This document shows, in pieces, positions 1 to 5,514 of a DNA stretch of 5,514 bases. Every line of letters starts with the position of its first letter. Position 1 is the stretch's first letter. Source of the stretch: Labilithrix luteola (lineage in GTDB: Bacteria > Myxococcota_A > Polyangia > Polyangiales > Polyangiaceae); NCBI GenBank assembly GCA_026225435.1, contig JAMFST010001440.1, forward strand, positions 1-5,514. Reading direction: 5' to 3'. The translations under genes were made by a program, and so were the position numbers. The notes beneath the pieces were generated by a model. It saw only the letters and a list, made by a program, of their open reading frames with translations. It had not been told where the DNA came from and did no database searches.

Positions 1-450
1 CCACGACGAGGCGGTGCCGTCGGCCTGGAAGGGGACCATGTGCTCGGCGAGCAGCGGCTTGCCGGTGACGTTCTTCACGTAGAAGCCGACGTCGGCGTCG
101 CGCCCGCTCTCGTGCGAGGCGTGGCGATCGACCTCGCCGCCGCCGTGGCGCGACAGGTGGCCGACCGAGAGCACCGCGTCGGGGAAGCGCCGGTGGACCT
201 CGCGCGCGGCCCGCTCGATGGCGCCGACGAGGGAGCTGAGCCCCCAGTGGACGTCGTCGTCGGCGTAGGTCGGGTAGCGCCGCAGCGCCGGGGACTCCTC
301 GATGCGCGCCCCGCCGATCAGGTGACCGTCGGTCGGCGAGCCGACGCTGCGCTCCTTGACCACCGGGGCGGTCGCGGCGCTGGCCACCGCGCCCGACAGG
401 GCGAAAACGCTAGCTAGCGCGAGCGCAGACAGGCGGGAGACGGCTCGCAC
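1..450 (-). CDS. Penicillin-insensitive murein endopeptidase-like (M74/MepA type), secreted, 3'-truncated
   Basis: This is the first 150 codons of a protein on the minus strand; the frame stays open to the left edge, so the C-terminus is missing. Proteins of this family are zinc metallopeptidases that cut D-alanyl-meso-diaminopimelyl cross-links in peptidoglycan outside the cytoplasmic membrane. Residues 1-25 form a signal peptide: Arg near the start, a hydrophobic Leu/Ala/Val core, then AVASA before the predicted cut at 25/26. Residues 97-123 carry the family core: GHLSRHGGG followed by [12 protein letters not shown], which matches the HxxGxDxD zinc signature (H113, D118, D120). The third zinc ligand, a C-terminal His, would lie outside the window. 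I chose the GTG at 450-448 because it is the only ATG/GTG giving an intact signal peptide, and no in-frame ATG lies upstream; the Shine-Dalgarno is weak. It is transcribed divergently from scoA and has no evident functional link to it. A related LAS-type D,D-peptidase is the main alternative. Confidence 0.85.
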   Translation of the reverse strand, partial: MRAVSRLSALALASVFALSGAVASAATAPVVKERSVGSPTDGHLIGGARIEESPALRRYPTYADDDVHWGLSSLVGAIERAAREVHRRFPDAVLSVGHLSRHGGGEVDRHASHESGRDADVGFYVKNVTGKPLLAEHMVPFQADGTASSW

Positions 451-530
451 GCCCCGGACAGCAGCATGCGGCCGGCGACCCGGCCAACTTCTCTTCCAGG
501 CTCGCGGCTCCTCGTCTACGGTCCGCGCCC
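451..530. promoter_or_regulatory. Divergent intergenic region (endopeptidase / scoA) with a GC hairpin
   Basis: These 80 bases separate two divergently transcribed genes, so both promoters should lie here or extend into the neighbouring 5' ends. No convincing -35/-10 pair is visible on either strand. GGCCGG at 470-475 and CCGGCC at 480-485 form a 6-bp inverted repeat around a CGAC loop. It would sit in the leader of the minus-strand gene, about 20 bases before its GTG, and 45 bases upstream of the scoA ATG. There is no recognisable Shine-Dalgarno directly before the scoA ATG (the preceding bases are ggtccgcgccc). The role is inferred from position only. Confidence 0.4.
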
Positions 531-1301
531 ATGGACAAGGTCTACAGGACCGCGAAGGAAGCGATCGCCGATATCCCCGACGGCGCCACGCTCCTCGCCG
601 GTGGTTTCGGTCTCTGCGGCATCCCCGAGAGCTGCATCGCCGCCTTGCGCGAGCAGGGCACCAAGGGGCTCACCGTCGTCTCGAACAACTGCGGCATCGA
701 CGACTTCGGGCTCGGCATCCTCCTGCGCAACAAGCAGATCGTGAAGATGATCTCGAGCTACGTCGGCGAGAACAAGGAGTTCGAGCGGCAGTACCTCTCG
801 GGGGAGCTGGAAGTGGAGCTCACGCCGCAGGGCACCCTCGCCGAGCGCATCCGCGCAGGCGGCGCCGGCATCCCCGCCTTCTACACGCCCACCGGCGCGG
901 GCACGGCCATCTCCGACGGCGGCTTGCCGCTGAAGTACGGCCCCGGCGGCACGGTGGTGAAGGCGAGCGAGCCCAAGGAGGTGCGCGAGTTCAATGGACG
1001 GAAGTACGTCCTCGAGCCGGCCATCACCGGTGACTACGCCTTCGTCAAGGCGTGGAAGGCCGACCGCTTCGGCAACCTCGTCTACCGGCACACGGCGATG
1101 AACTTCAACCCGATGATGGCGACGGCCGCCCGCATCACCATCGCCGAGGTCGAGGAGATCGTCCCCGTGGGCGAGCTCGATCCCGACACCATCCACACCC
1201 CCAGCATCTACGTGAAGCGCGTGGTGCTCGGGACCAACTACGAGAAGCGGATCGAGCGGCTCAAAACGACAGCCACGACGACCGCGGCAGGAGCAGCCTG
1301 A
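531..1301 (+). CDS. scoA: 3-oxoacid CoA-transferase (SCOT) subunit A
   Basis: This is the A subunit (256 aa) of cytosolic succinyl-CoA:3-ketoacid CoA-transferase, which moves CoA from succinyl-CoA to acetoacetate in ketone body or butyrate/PHB-derived carbon use. Residues 17-32 match the CoA-transferase family I signature: Asp17-Gly18, a hydrophobic triplet, then GGFGLCGIP. The form [10 protein letters not shown] is typical of the SCOT branch rather than of PcaI (3-oxoadipate) or AtoD. Further family stretches include [12 protein letters not shown] (51-62), the [11 protein letters not shown] segment (116-126) and the late [12 protein letters not shown] region. It is slightly longer than the usual 230-240 residues because of a Thr/Ala-rich tail (about residues 245-256) with no apparent function. 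The ATG at 531 gives the expected family N-terminus although no Shine-Dalgarno is visible. The stop TGA overlaps the scoB ATG by one base, so the subunits are translationally coupled. AtoD-type acetate CoA-transferase activity is the main alternative. Confidence 0.95.
   Translation: MDKVYRTAKEAIADIPDGATLLAGGFGLCGIPESCIAALREQGTKGLTVVSNNCGIDDFGLGILLRNKQIVKMISSYVGENKEFERQYLSGELEVELTPQGTLAERIRAGGAGIPAFYTPTGAGTAISDGGLPLKYGPGGTVVKASEPKEVREFNGRKYVLEPAITGDYAFVKAWKADRFGNLVYRHTAMNFNPMMATAARITIAEVEEIVPVGELDPDTIHTPSIYVKRVVLGTNYEKRIERLKTTATTTAAGAA
1289..1293 (+). promoter_or_regulatory. Shine-Dalgarno site for scoB inside the scoA 3' end
   Basis: AGGAG lies seven bases before the scoB ATG at 1301 and inside the last codons of scoA. 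It fixes the scoB start and, with the TGATG stop/start overlap, supports coupled and roughly equal synthesis of the two subunits. Confidence 0.7.
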
Positions 1302-1957
1302 TGGCCCTCACCCGTGAACAGGTCGCCCAGCGCGCCGCCCAGGAGCTGCGCGACGGCTTCTACGTCAACCTCGGCATCGGCATGCCGACCCAGGTGGCCA
1401 ACTTCATCCCGCCCGGCATCGAGGTCATCCTCCAGAGCGAGAACGGCCTGCTCGGCATCGGCCCGTATCCCACGCCCGACCAGGTCGATCCCGATCTGAT
1501 CAACGCCGGCAAGGAGACGGTCACCATGCTCACGGGCTCGTCGATCTTCTCCAGCGCCGAGAGCTTCGGGATGATCCGCGGTGGGCACATCGATCTGGCC
1601 ATCCTCGGCGCCATGCAGGTCTCCGAGAAGGGCGATCTCGCCAACTGGATGATCCCCGGCAAGATGGTCAAGGGGATGGGCGGGGCGATGGACCTGGTCG
1701 CGCGCGCCAAGCGCGTGGTCGTCATCATGGAGCACGTCTCCAAGGGCGGTGAGCCGAAGATCCTCAAGGAGTGCAACCTCCCGCTCACCGGGCGCGGGGT
1801 CGTGCACCGCATCCTCACCGAGCTGGCGACGATGGACGTCACGCCCGAGGGGCTCGTGCTGCGCGAGGTGGCGCCGGGTCTGTCGGCGCGCGAGGTCCAG
1901 GAACAGACCGAGCCGACGCTGCTGGTCGCGCCGGATCTGGGAATCATCACGATCTGA
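1301..1957 (+). CDS. scoB: 3-oxoacid CoA-transferase (SCOT) subunit B
   Basis: This is the B subunit (218 aa, the usual bacterial length) carrying the catalytic residue of succinyl-CoA:3-ketoacid CoA-transferase. Residues 44-52, LQSENGLLG, match the second CoA-transferase signature. Glu47 is the expected nucleophile that forms the glutamyl-CoA thioester intermediate. The following GIGPYP is typical of the SCOT branch. [15 protein letters not shown] (94-108), the [11 protein letters not shown] segment and the GMGGAMDL segment are also family hallmarks. It works as a heteromer with the product of scoA; the two genes overlap by one base (TGATG) and an AGGAG lies seven bases before the ATG. No further ketone body, beta-oxidation or PHB gene lies in the window, so the pathway context is inferred from the enzyme alone. 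The gene ends 24 bases before a strong inverted repeat that probably stops the transcript. No key residue is missing. Confidence 0.96.
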   Translation: MALTREQVAQRAAQELRDGFYVNLGIGMPTQVANFIPPGIEVILQSENGLLGIGPYPTPDQVDPDLINAGKETVTMLTGSSIFSSAESFGMIRGGHIDLAILGAMQVSEKGDLANWMIPGKMVKGMGGAMDLVARAKRVVVIMEHVSKGGEPKILKECNLPLTGRGVVHRILTELATMDVTPEGLVLREVAPGLSAREVQEQTEPTLLVAPDLGIITI

Positions 1958-1980
1958 TCCGGAGATAGCGCAGGACAGCG

Positions 1981-2013
1981 TCACGGGCTCGGGCGTCATG
2001 CTCGAGCCCGTGA
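1981..2013. terminator. Probable bidirectional terminator hairpin between convergent scoB and GNAT genes
   Basis: TCACGGGCTCG (1981-1991) and CGAGCCCGTGA (2003-2013) are perfect reverse complements of 11 bp. The stem can extend inward through a G-U pair, G-C and C-G to leave a five-base loop (1995-1999). It lies between the scoB stop (1957) and the GNAT stop (2076), in the convergent 118-bp gap, where it could serve both strands. There is no T-run after it on either strand, so it is not a canonical intrinsic terminator; in GC-rich bacteria such U-less hairpins can act with Rho or as 3' end stabilisers. The role is inferred from symmetry and position. The rest of the gap holds only a short CCCGCGGG palindrome near 2053-2060. 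Confidence 0.6.
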
Positions 2014-2075
2014 TCGGAAACGAGAGAGCGAGGAAAAACGAGCGGCGTTCCCCCCGCGGGACAGCTCCGACATCC

Positions 2076-2672
2076 TCATCCCGCTGTACTACGGAGACGC
2101 GCGGTGAGGCGCTCCTTCACCCCGCGCCACTCGGGCGCGATGATGCTGTACATCACCGTGTCCCGCGGGAAGCCGTCGCGCATCTTCATGTGCTGACGCC
2201 ACACGCCCTCCCTCGTCGCGCCGAGCCGCTCGATGGCTCGCTGCGAGAGGAGGTTGCGCGCGTCGGTCTTGATCTGCACGCGGAGCATACCGAGCGATTC
2301 GAACGCGTGGGTGAGGAGGAGCAGCTTGGCTTCGCTGTTGATCGGCGTGCGCCGCGCCACCTCGCCCAGCCAGGTGCGACCGATCTCGAGACGCTGATCG
2401 TGCTCCGAGAGCTCGAACAGAGCGGTCATACCGACGGCCTTGTTCCGCGCCAGATCGACCTGCGCGAAGGTGAGCGCACTGCCGATCGCCAGCTCGCGCG
2501 CGGCTCGCTCGACGGCGCGGCGAAGCTCCTCGCGGTCGCCGAGGTCCGGCGTGGCGAAGTAGCGGAAGGTCGAAGGATCGCCCGAGACCTGCGCCAGATC
2601 GTCGAGGTGCACGTGCGCCACCGGCTCGAGCCGCACGTGGCGCCCTTCGAGGGTGACCGGAGCCAGCAGCAT
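2076..2672 (-). CDS. GNAT family N-acetyltransferase, RimJ/RimL-like
   Basis: This 198-aa protein has the single-domain layout of the Acetyltransf_3 (RimJ/RimL-like) branch of GNAT enzymes, which pass an acetyl group from acetyl-CoA to a protein N-terminus, amine or small molecule in the cytosol. It opens with LEGRHVRLEPV (8-18), the usual first strand, has EIGRTWL (96-102) for the beta-4 strand, then SEAKLLLLTHAFESLG (113-128) for the helix beside acetyl-CoA, and DARNLLSQRAIERLGATREG (137-156), the late SxxxxxxxGF/A-type region. It ends with RDTVMYSIIAPEW (170-182), common in this branch. The textbook Q/RxxGxG/A acetyl-CoA loop is replaced by ARRTPINSEAK (106-116), as in many uncharacterised members, so it is not obviously broken. 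The substrate cannot be read from sequence. Its ATG shares one base with the TGA of the upstream cyclase gene and has no clear Shine-Dalgarno of its own, so translation is probably coupled to the cyclase. Confidence 0.87.
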   Translation of the reverse strand: MLLAPVTLEGRHVRLEPVAHVHLDDLAQVSGDPSTFRYFATPDLGDREELRRAVERAARELAIGSALTFAQVDLARNKAVGMTALFELSEHDQRLEIGRTWLGEVARRTPINSEAKLLLLTHAFESLGMLRVQIKTDARNLLSQRAIERLGATREGVWRQHMKMRDGFPRDTVMYSIIAPEWRGVKERLTARLRSTAG

Positions 2673-4558
2673 CAGGTCAGCTTGATGCGGTGCAGGCCCG
2701 ACGGGCTCGTCACCGGCTTGCGCGTGCCCGGCACGCTCGCCGGGCCGATGCTGGGGGCGCCCGGGTTGCCACTCAGCTTGGTGATCTGCTTGTGGGCGTA
2801 CATTCCTTGGTCGGCCTCGGCGAGCATCGCCTCGAGCGACAGCGGGAGCATCGGATCGTAGATCGACGTGCCGACGCTGATCGACAGCTTGAAGGCGCCG
2901 CCCTTCGAGTTGTACTCGGAGACCAGCTCGCGCAGACGGATGGCGAAGATGTCGCCGCTGGTCGCTGCCGCGTGGGTGGCCAGGACCACGTACTCGTCGC
3001 CGCCCAGTCGGGCGATGACGTCGGAGCTGCGGAAGACGCCACGCAGGAGCAGGGCCGTCGCCTTCAGCGCCTCGTCGCCGACCTTGTGGCCGAGGGTGTC
3101 GTTGATGGCCTTCATGCCGTTGAGGTCGGCGAAGAAGAGGACCATCTTCTGCTTGTTGCGCTGGGCGACGCGCATCTCCTGCTCGGCGATGAGCAGGAAG
3201 CCACGCCGGTTGAGGAGGCCGGTCAGCTCGTCGGTGACCGAGGCTTCCGCGAGCGCCTTGGCCTGGCGTTCCAGCTTGGCGCGGGCCCCCTCGAGCTCGG
3301 CCATCTCCAGCCGCCGCGCCGTGACGTCGTAGAGAAAGACCATCGCCTGACGAGCCAAACCCTCGCCCAGCGGGACCACGTCGAGGTCGTAGAAGCGCCG
3401 GCCGCGCTGGATCTCCAGGTGGTGGCGCTCACCGCGCAGCGCGCCCTGGTAGACGGTGATCAGCGCGTCGCGGTAACCGCTCGCGGAGACCTCGGCCACC
3501 GAGCGCCCGACGATGCTCTCGAGCTCGGCGTTGGCCAGCGCGGTCGCGAGGATCGGCCCGTCGGCGGCGACGTAGCGCAGCTCCTGGTCGACCAGGAGGA
3601 TGGCGCCGTTCGGCAGGTGCTGCACCATCGCGCGATAGAGCTGCTCGTTGCGTTCGAGCTCCGAGGAGATGCGCTTGCGCTCGGTCACGTCGCGGAAGAC
3701 CGAGACGGCAGCGATGATCTCCCCCTTGGCGTCGCGCACCGGACGACCGCTCGCCTCGAGCCAGGTCGGCGCCGTGGCTCCGGCCTCCTGGACCGAGAAC
3801 TCCAGCGCCTCGGTGCTCTGTCCGCGGAGCGCACGGACCAGCGGCGTCTCCTCGGGCGGCAAGGCGGTCCCGTCCGCGCTCAGCGAGCGATGCGTCGTCG
3901 TCCAGTCCGGGATGACCTTGCCCCCGACCCGCCGCGCGTCGCCCATCAGGCCGCGGGCCGCCTTGTTGACGACGAGGAGCTCCTGCTTCGGGTTGACCGC
4001 GAGCACCCCCTCGGCGAGGCCGTCGAGGAGCGCGTCGGTGAGCATGCGTTGCTCGTGCGCGTGACGCAGCGCCAGGCGCAGCTCGATCTCGGCGACGACC
4101 GAGTCGCCCAGATCGCGCAGGAGCTTCTCCTCCGCGTCTGTCCAGTGGCGCGGCTTGCTGTCGATGACGCAGAAGGAGCCGAGCGCCTCGTCGTCGACCA
4201 TCAGCGGCGTGCCCAGGTAGGCCTGCACGTTGAGATCGCGGATGGCCCGGTTGTCCATCACGCGCGGATCGGTGGGCGCGTCGTCCACACGAAGCACCGA
4301 CCGCTCGCGGGTGACGTGCTGGCAGAACGAGTGGCTCAGCGGCGTCTCGCGGCGCGAGCACCACGGCTCCCCCAGACCGAAGGCGCTCTTGAAGAACTGC
4401 CGCCGATCGTCGACCAGGCTGACGAGCGCGACCGGTGCGTTGAGGAGCTGCGAGGCGAGCCGGGTCAGCCGATCGAAGGCCGCTTCCGCATCCGAATCGA
4501 GGAGACGGGTCTCCGCGAGGACGTCCAGCCGGTGGGCTTCACGCGGGGCGTGGGACAC
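2672..4558 (-). CDS. GAF-PAS-PAS-GGDEF sensory diguanylate cyclase
   Basis: This 628-aa protein has no signal peptide or membrane segment and should be cytosolic. Domains in order: GAF (about 20-165, with FDRLTRLASQLLNAPVALVS, SHSFCQHV, YLGTPL and GSFCVID); PAS (about 172-295, ending VFRDVTERKR); a second, PAS_4-like PAS (about 303-415, ending FLYDVTARR); a helical, coiled-coil-prone linker (about 415-442); and GGDEF (443-593). The cyclase domain starts with DELTGLLNRRG, has the metal Asp478 in ADLNGMKAIND, GHKVGD (490-495), and the active loop GGDEY at 519-523, a conservative F-to-Y change. RSSD at 510-513 stands five residues before it and matches the RxxD inhibitory c-di-GMP site. It is therefore probably an active, product-inhibited synthase of c-di-GMP; no EAL or HD-GYP domain is present. 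The tail after about 595 is disordered and Pro/Ser/Gly-rich. The GTG at 4558 is the only ATG/GTG after the in-frame stop at 4616-4618; no Shine-Dalgarno is evident. The sensed signal is unknown. Confidence 0.93.
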   Translation of the reverse strand: MSHAPREAHRLDVLAETRLLDSDAEAAFDRLTRLASQLLNAPVALVSLVDDRRQFFKSAFGLGEPWCSRRETPLSHSFCQHVTRERSVLRVDDAPTDPRVMDNRAIRDLNVQAYLGTPLMVDDEALGSFCVIDSKPRHWTDAEEKLLRDLGDSVVAEIELRLALRHAHEQRMLTDALLDGLAEGVLAVNPKQELLVVNKAARGLMGDARRVGGKVIPDWTTTHRSLSADGTALPPEETPLVRALRGQSTEALEFSVQEAGATAPTWLEASGRPVRDAKGEIIAAVSVFRDVTERKRISSELERNEQLYRAMVQHLPNGAILLVDQELRYVAADGPILATALANAELESIVGRSVAEVSASGYRDALITVYQGALRGERHHLEIQRGRRFYDLDVVPLGEGLARQAMVFLYDVTARRLEMAELEGARAKLERQAKALAEASVTDELTGLLNRRGFLLIAEQEMRVAQRNKQKMVLFFADLNGMKAINDTLGHKVGDEALKATALLLRGVFRSSDVIARLGGDEYVVLATHAAATSGDIFAIRLRELVSEYNSKGGAFKLSISVGTSIYDPMLPLSLEAMLAEADQGMYAHKQITKLSGNPGAPSIGPASVPGTRKPVTSPSGLHRIKLT

Positions 4559-4609
4559 CGGCGCATGGTGCCATGGATGACGCGTTCCCCCAAGCGAGCC
4601 TGGACGGAG

Positions 4610-4619
4610 TTGACGTCAA
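4610..4619. promoter_or_regulatory. TTGACGTCAA palindrome upstream of the cyclase gene (possible operator / -35)
   Basis: TTGACGTCAA is a perfect 10-bp palindrome that spans the stop codon of the repeat-protein gene, about 52 bases before the cyclase GTG. Either half contains TTGACG, close to a -35 hexamer; on the minus strand no good -10 follows at 16-18 bases. It could be an operator or part of a promoter for the cyclase-GNAT pair, or a chance match in GC-rich DNA. Confidence 0.22.
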
Positions 4620-5450
4620 GGTGCGGCGAAGGTGACGCTCCCGCTCGGCAGGTCGCCGCCGAAGCCGCGCAACGGAGGCAAGGTGCCCGAGACGCCGCGG
4701 GTGATGTTGTTCCAGATGTCGTCCGACGCGTACGCCTCGTACCAGGACGGCCCTTCCACCTTGAGGAAGACGCCGTACCCGGGGATGGTGCTGCGCGAGC
4801 TGTCCTCGGCCGGTCCGGCCGCGCCGTACGTGGACCCCTCCGCGAGACCGGAGAAGGAGTCGCTGCCGCCGATGTTGATCGCGACGCCGACGCTGTTGCC
4901 GTTCCCCTCGCCCATCGCGTCGCTGCCGGGCTTGTAGTGATCGTCTCCTGCGCCATCGACGTGGACGCCGACGGAGAAGTCCTCGCCCATGCCGAGCATG
5001 GCGTTCACCGCCGGGTAGGTGCCGTCGTACACGTCGTTGCCGGCGTCGTCGGCGAGGAGGCCGACGCCCATGTGCGCCGCCGATCCCTGCGCGTAGTAGA
5101 GCGCGTCGTAGGTGTCGTTGCCGGCGCCGTCGAGCAGGAGGCCGAGCCCCGAGACGAAGCCGATCCCCTGCCCCCAGACGTCGGCGCGGTAGCGGTCGTT
5201 CCCCGCGAGGTCGGCGAGCACGCCGGTGCCGCCGGGGAAGGGAAAGCTCGCGTCGGGCCAGTCGGCGCGGTGCCCCTCGCCGCACCCCTGGGCGAAGGAC
5301 ATGTTGCCGAGGATGTTCGACACGGGAGGCCCGGACAGCTGGTCGCTGCCGAAGAGCGTGTCGCCGCCGAGCGACGGATCGCCCGGGTTGGCGAGGTAGC
5401 TGTCGTCGCCGGCGACGTCGAGCAGGACGCCGACACCGGCGGCGAAGCCG
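4616..5450 (-). CDS. Gly/Asp/Asn-rich 27-residue repeat protein, 5'-truncated, function unknown
   Basis: I do not recognise a named family. The readable C-terminal 277 residues (codon starts from 5449) hold degenerate repeats of the form GxGxLxDxAGNDxY, near residues 5, 74, 101, 128, 159 and 186, with a more diverged copy near 224. The spacing is 27, 27, 31 and 27 residues through the middle. Periodic Gly and acidic Asp/Asn turns with alternating hydrophobics suggest a stacked beta structure, perhaps with metal binding like RTX-type repeats, but the RTX nonapeptide GGxGxDxxx is not present. The last 60 residues (Trp/Tyr-rich, ending SVTFAAP) are non-repetitive. A GTG at 5323 could be called as a start, but the repeat pattern continues upstream of it to 5449, so the true N-terminus, possibly with a signal peptide, is missing. 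Upstream of 5450 the frame stays open to 5514 but reads the mirror copy of the palindrome and gives an Arg-rich nonsense peptide, so I end the gene at the fold. It lies 57 bp before the cyclase gene on the same strand and in the same frame. Confidence 0.75.
4814..5230 (-). repeat. Degenerate tandem coding repeats (unit about 81 bp / 27 aa)
   Basis: Five successive units encode residues 74-100, 101-127, 128-158, 159-185 and 186-212 of the truncated protein. Conserved positions are Gly1, Gly3, a hydrophobic at 4-5, Asp7, Gly10, Asn/Asp11, Asp12 and Tyr14. DNA echoes of the unit are visible on the plus strand as gtcgttgccggcg at two places about 80 bases apart. Divergence between units indicates old internal duplication rather than recent expansion. 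Confidence 0.7.
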
Positions 5451-5514
5451 CGGCTTCGCCGCCGGTGTCGGCGTCCTGCTCGACGTCGCCGGCGACGACA
5501 GCTACCTCGCCAAC
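5387..5514. repeat. Perfect 128-bp palindrome (64-bp arms, no spacer) at the window end
   Basis: Bases 5387-5450 and 5451-5514 are exact reverse complements, pairing position i with 10901-i; for example the left end gttggcgaggtagc pairs with the right end gctacctcgccaac, and the centre reads gaagccg/cggcttc. There is no unpaired centre and no mismatch, and the symmetry reaches the very last base. The arms encode the same stretch of the repeat protein (GVGVLLDVAGDDSYLAN), once on each strand. A spacer-less palindrome inside a coding frame is most simply a fold-back artefact at a contig end; see findings for the alternatives. Confidence 0.95.

Noticed and set aside
408..419. CGCTAGCTAGCG palindrome with two CTAG tetramers
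   Set aside because: It lies within the signal-peptide codons of the endopeptidase and is short; CTAG is rare in many genomes, but one occurrence supports no function.
516..1999. Long open frames antisense to scoA and scoB
   Set aside because: Their products are Arg/Ala/Asp-His-rich with no domain motifs and mirror the codon bias of the clearly real CoA-transferase genes on the plus strand.
1749..2861. A 370-codon plus-strand frame spanning the scoB end, the convergent gap and the GNAT gene
   Set aside because: It crosses a terminator-like hairpin and reads antisense to a recognisable acetyltransferase; no domain is visible in it.
3429..4364. A 311-codon open frame on the minus strand inside the cyclase gene
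   Set aside because: It is the out-of-frame reading of the GAF-PAS region; the product is Arg/Ala-rich low complexity without family features.
4539..4574. An 11-codon upstream frame (MAPCAGVPRPA) overlapping the cyclase start
   Set aside because: A GGGGGA lies 11 bases before its ATG, but such short frames arise easily by chance in GC-rich DNA and nothing else supports translation.
4814..5230. The Gly/Asp repeats as a CRISPR array or recent satellite repeat
   Set aside because: The units diverge at DNA level, keep the reading frame, and are conserved mainly as protein; there are no identical repeats with unique spacers.
5452..5514. A plus-strand partial gene for a second copy of the repeat protein at the right end
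   Set aside because: Its 21 codons are only the mirror image of the minus-strand gene made by the palindrome, with no independent sequence.

Overview
The window is very GC-rich, dense, double-stranded-coding DNA of bacterial type, with G/C-rich third codon positions, GTG starts beside ATG starts, and 1-nt stop/start overlaps. Together with the gene content (a 3-oxoacid CoA-transferase pair, a GAF-PAS-PAS-GGDEF protein and an Asp/Asn/Gly-rich repeat protein) this suggests a soil or aquatic member of the Myxococcota/Deltaproteobacteria. That assignment is an impression from composition and protein style, not a measured placement.

Layout from left to right. (a) 1-450, minus strand: the N-terminal 150 codons of a secreted M74-type murein endopeptidase; its 3' end lies beyond the left edge. 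(b) 451-530: an 80-bp divergent intergenic region with a small GC hairpin. (c) 531-1957, plus strand: scoA-scoB, the two subunits of succinyl-CoA:3-ketoacid CoA-transferase, overlapping by one base. (d) 1958-2075: a convergent intergenic region holding a strong inverted repeat (1981-2013), a probable shared terminator that lacks a U-tract. (e) 2076-4558, minus strand: a 628-aa GAF-PAS-PAS-GGDEF diguanylate cyclase followed, with a 1-nt overlap, by a RimJ/RimL-type GNAT acetyltransferase. (f) 4616-5450, minus strand: the C-terminal 277 residues of a protein built on roughly 27-residue Gly/Asp/Asn repeats, truncated at its N-terminus. (g) 5387-5514: a perfect, spacer-less 128-bp palindrome running exactly to the last base, inside the repeat-protein gene.

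Functionally, scoAB would interconvert acetoacetate and acetoacetyl-CoA using succinyl-CoA as donor, for ketone body or polyhydroxybutyrate-derived carbon use. The cyclase would couple a cytosolic signal sensed by its GAF/PAS domains to c-di-GMP synthesis. The acetyltransferase is translationally linked to it and may act in the same response. The repeat protein lies 57 bp upstream of the cyclase on the same strand and may share its transcript.

The two items most worth a second look are the terminal palindrome, which is most simply a fold-back or assembly artefact but formally resembles a read-through hairpin end, and the 27-residue repeat protein, whose family I do not recognise by name. I see no CRISPR array, tRNA, rRNA, transposase or attachment site.
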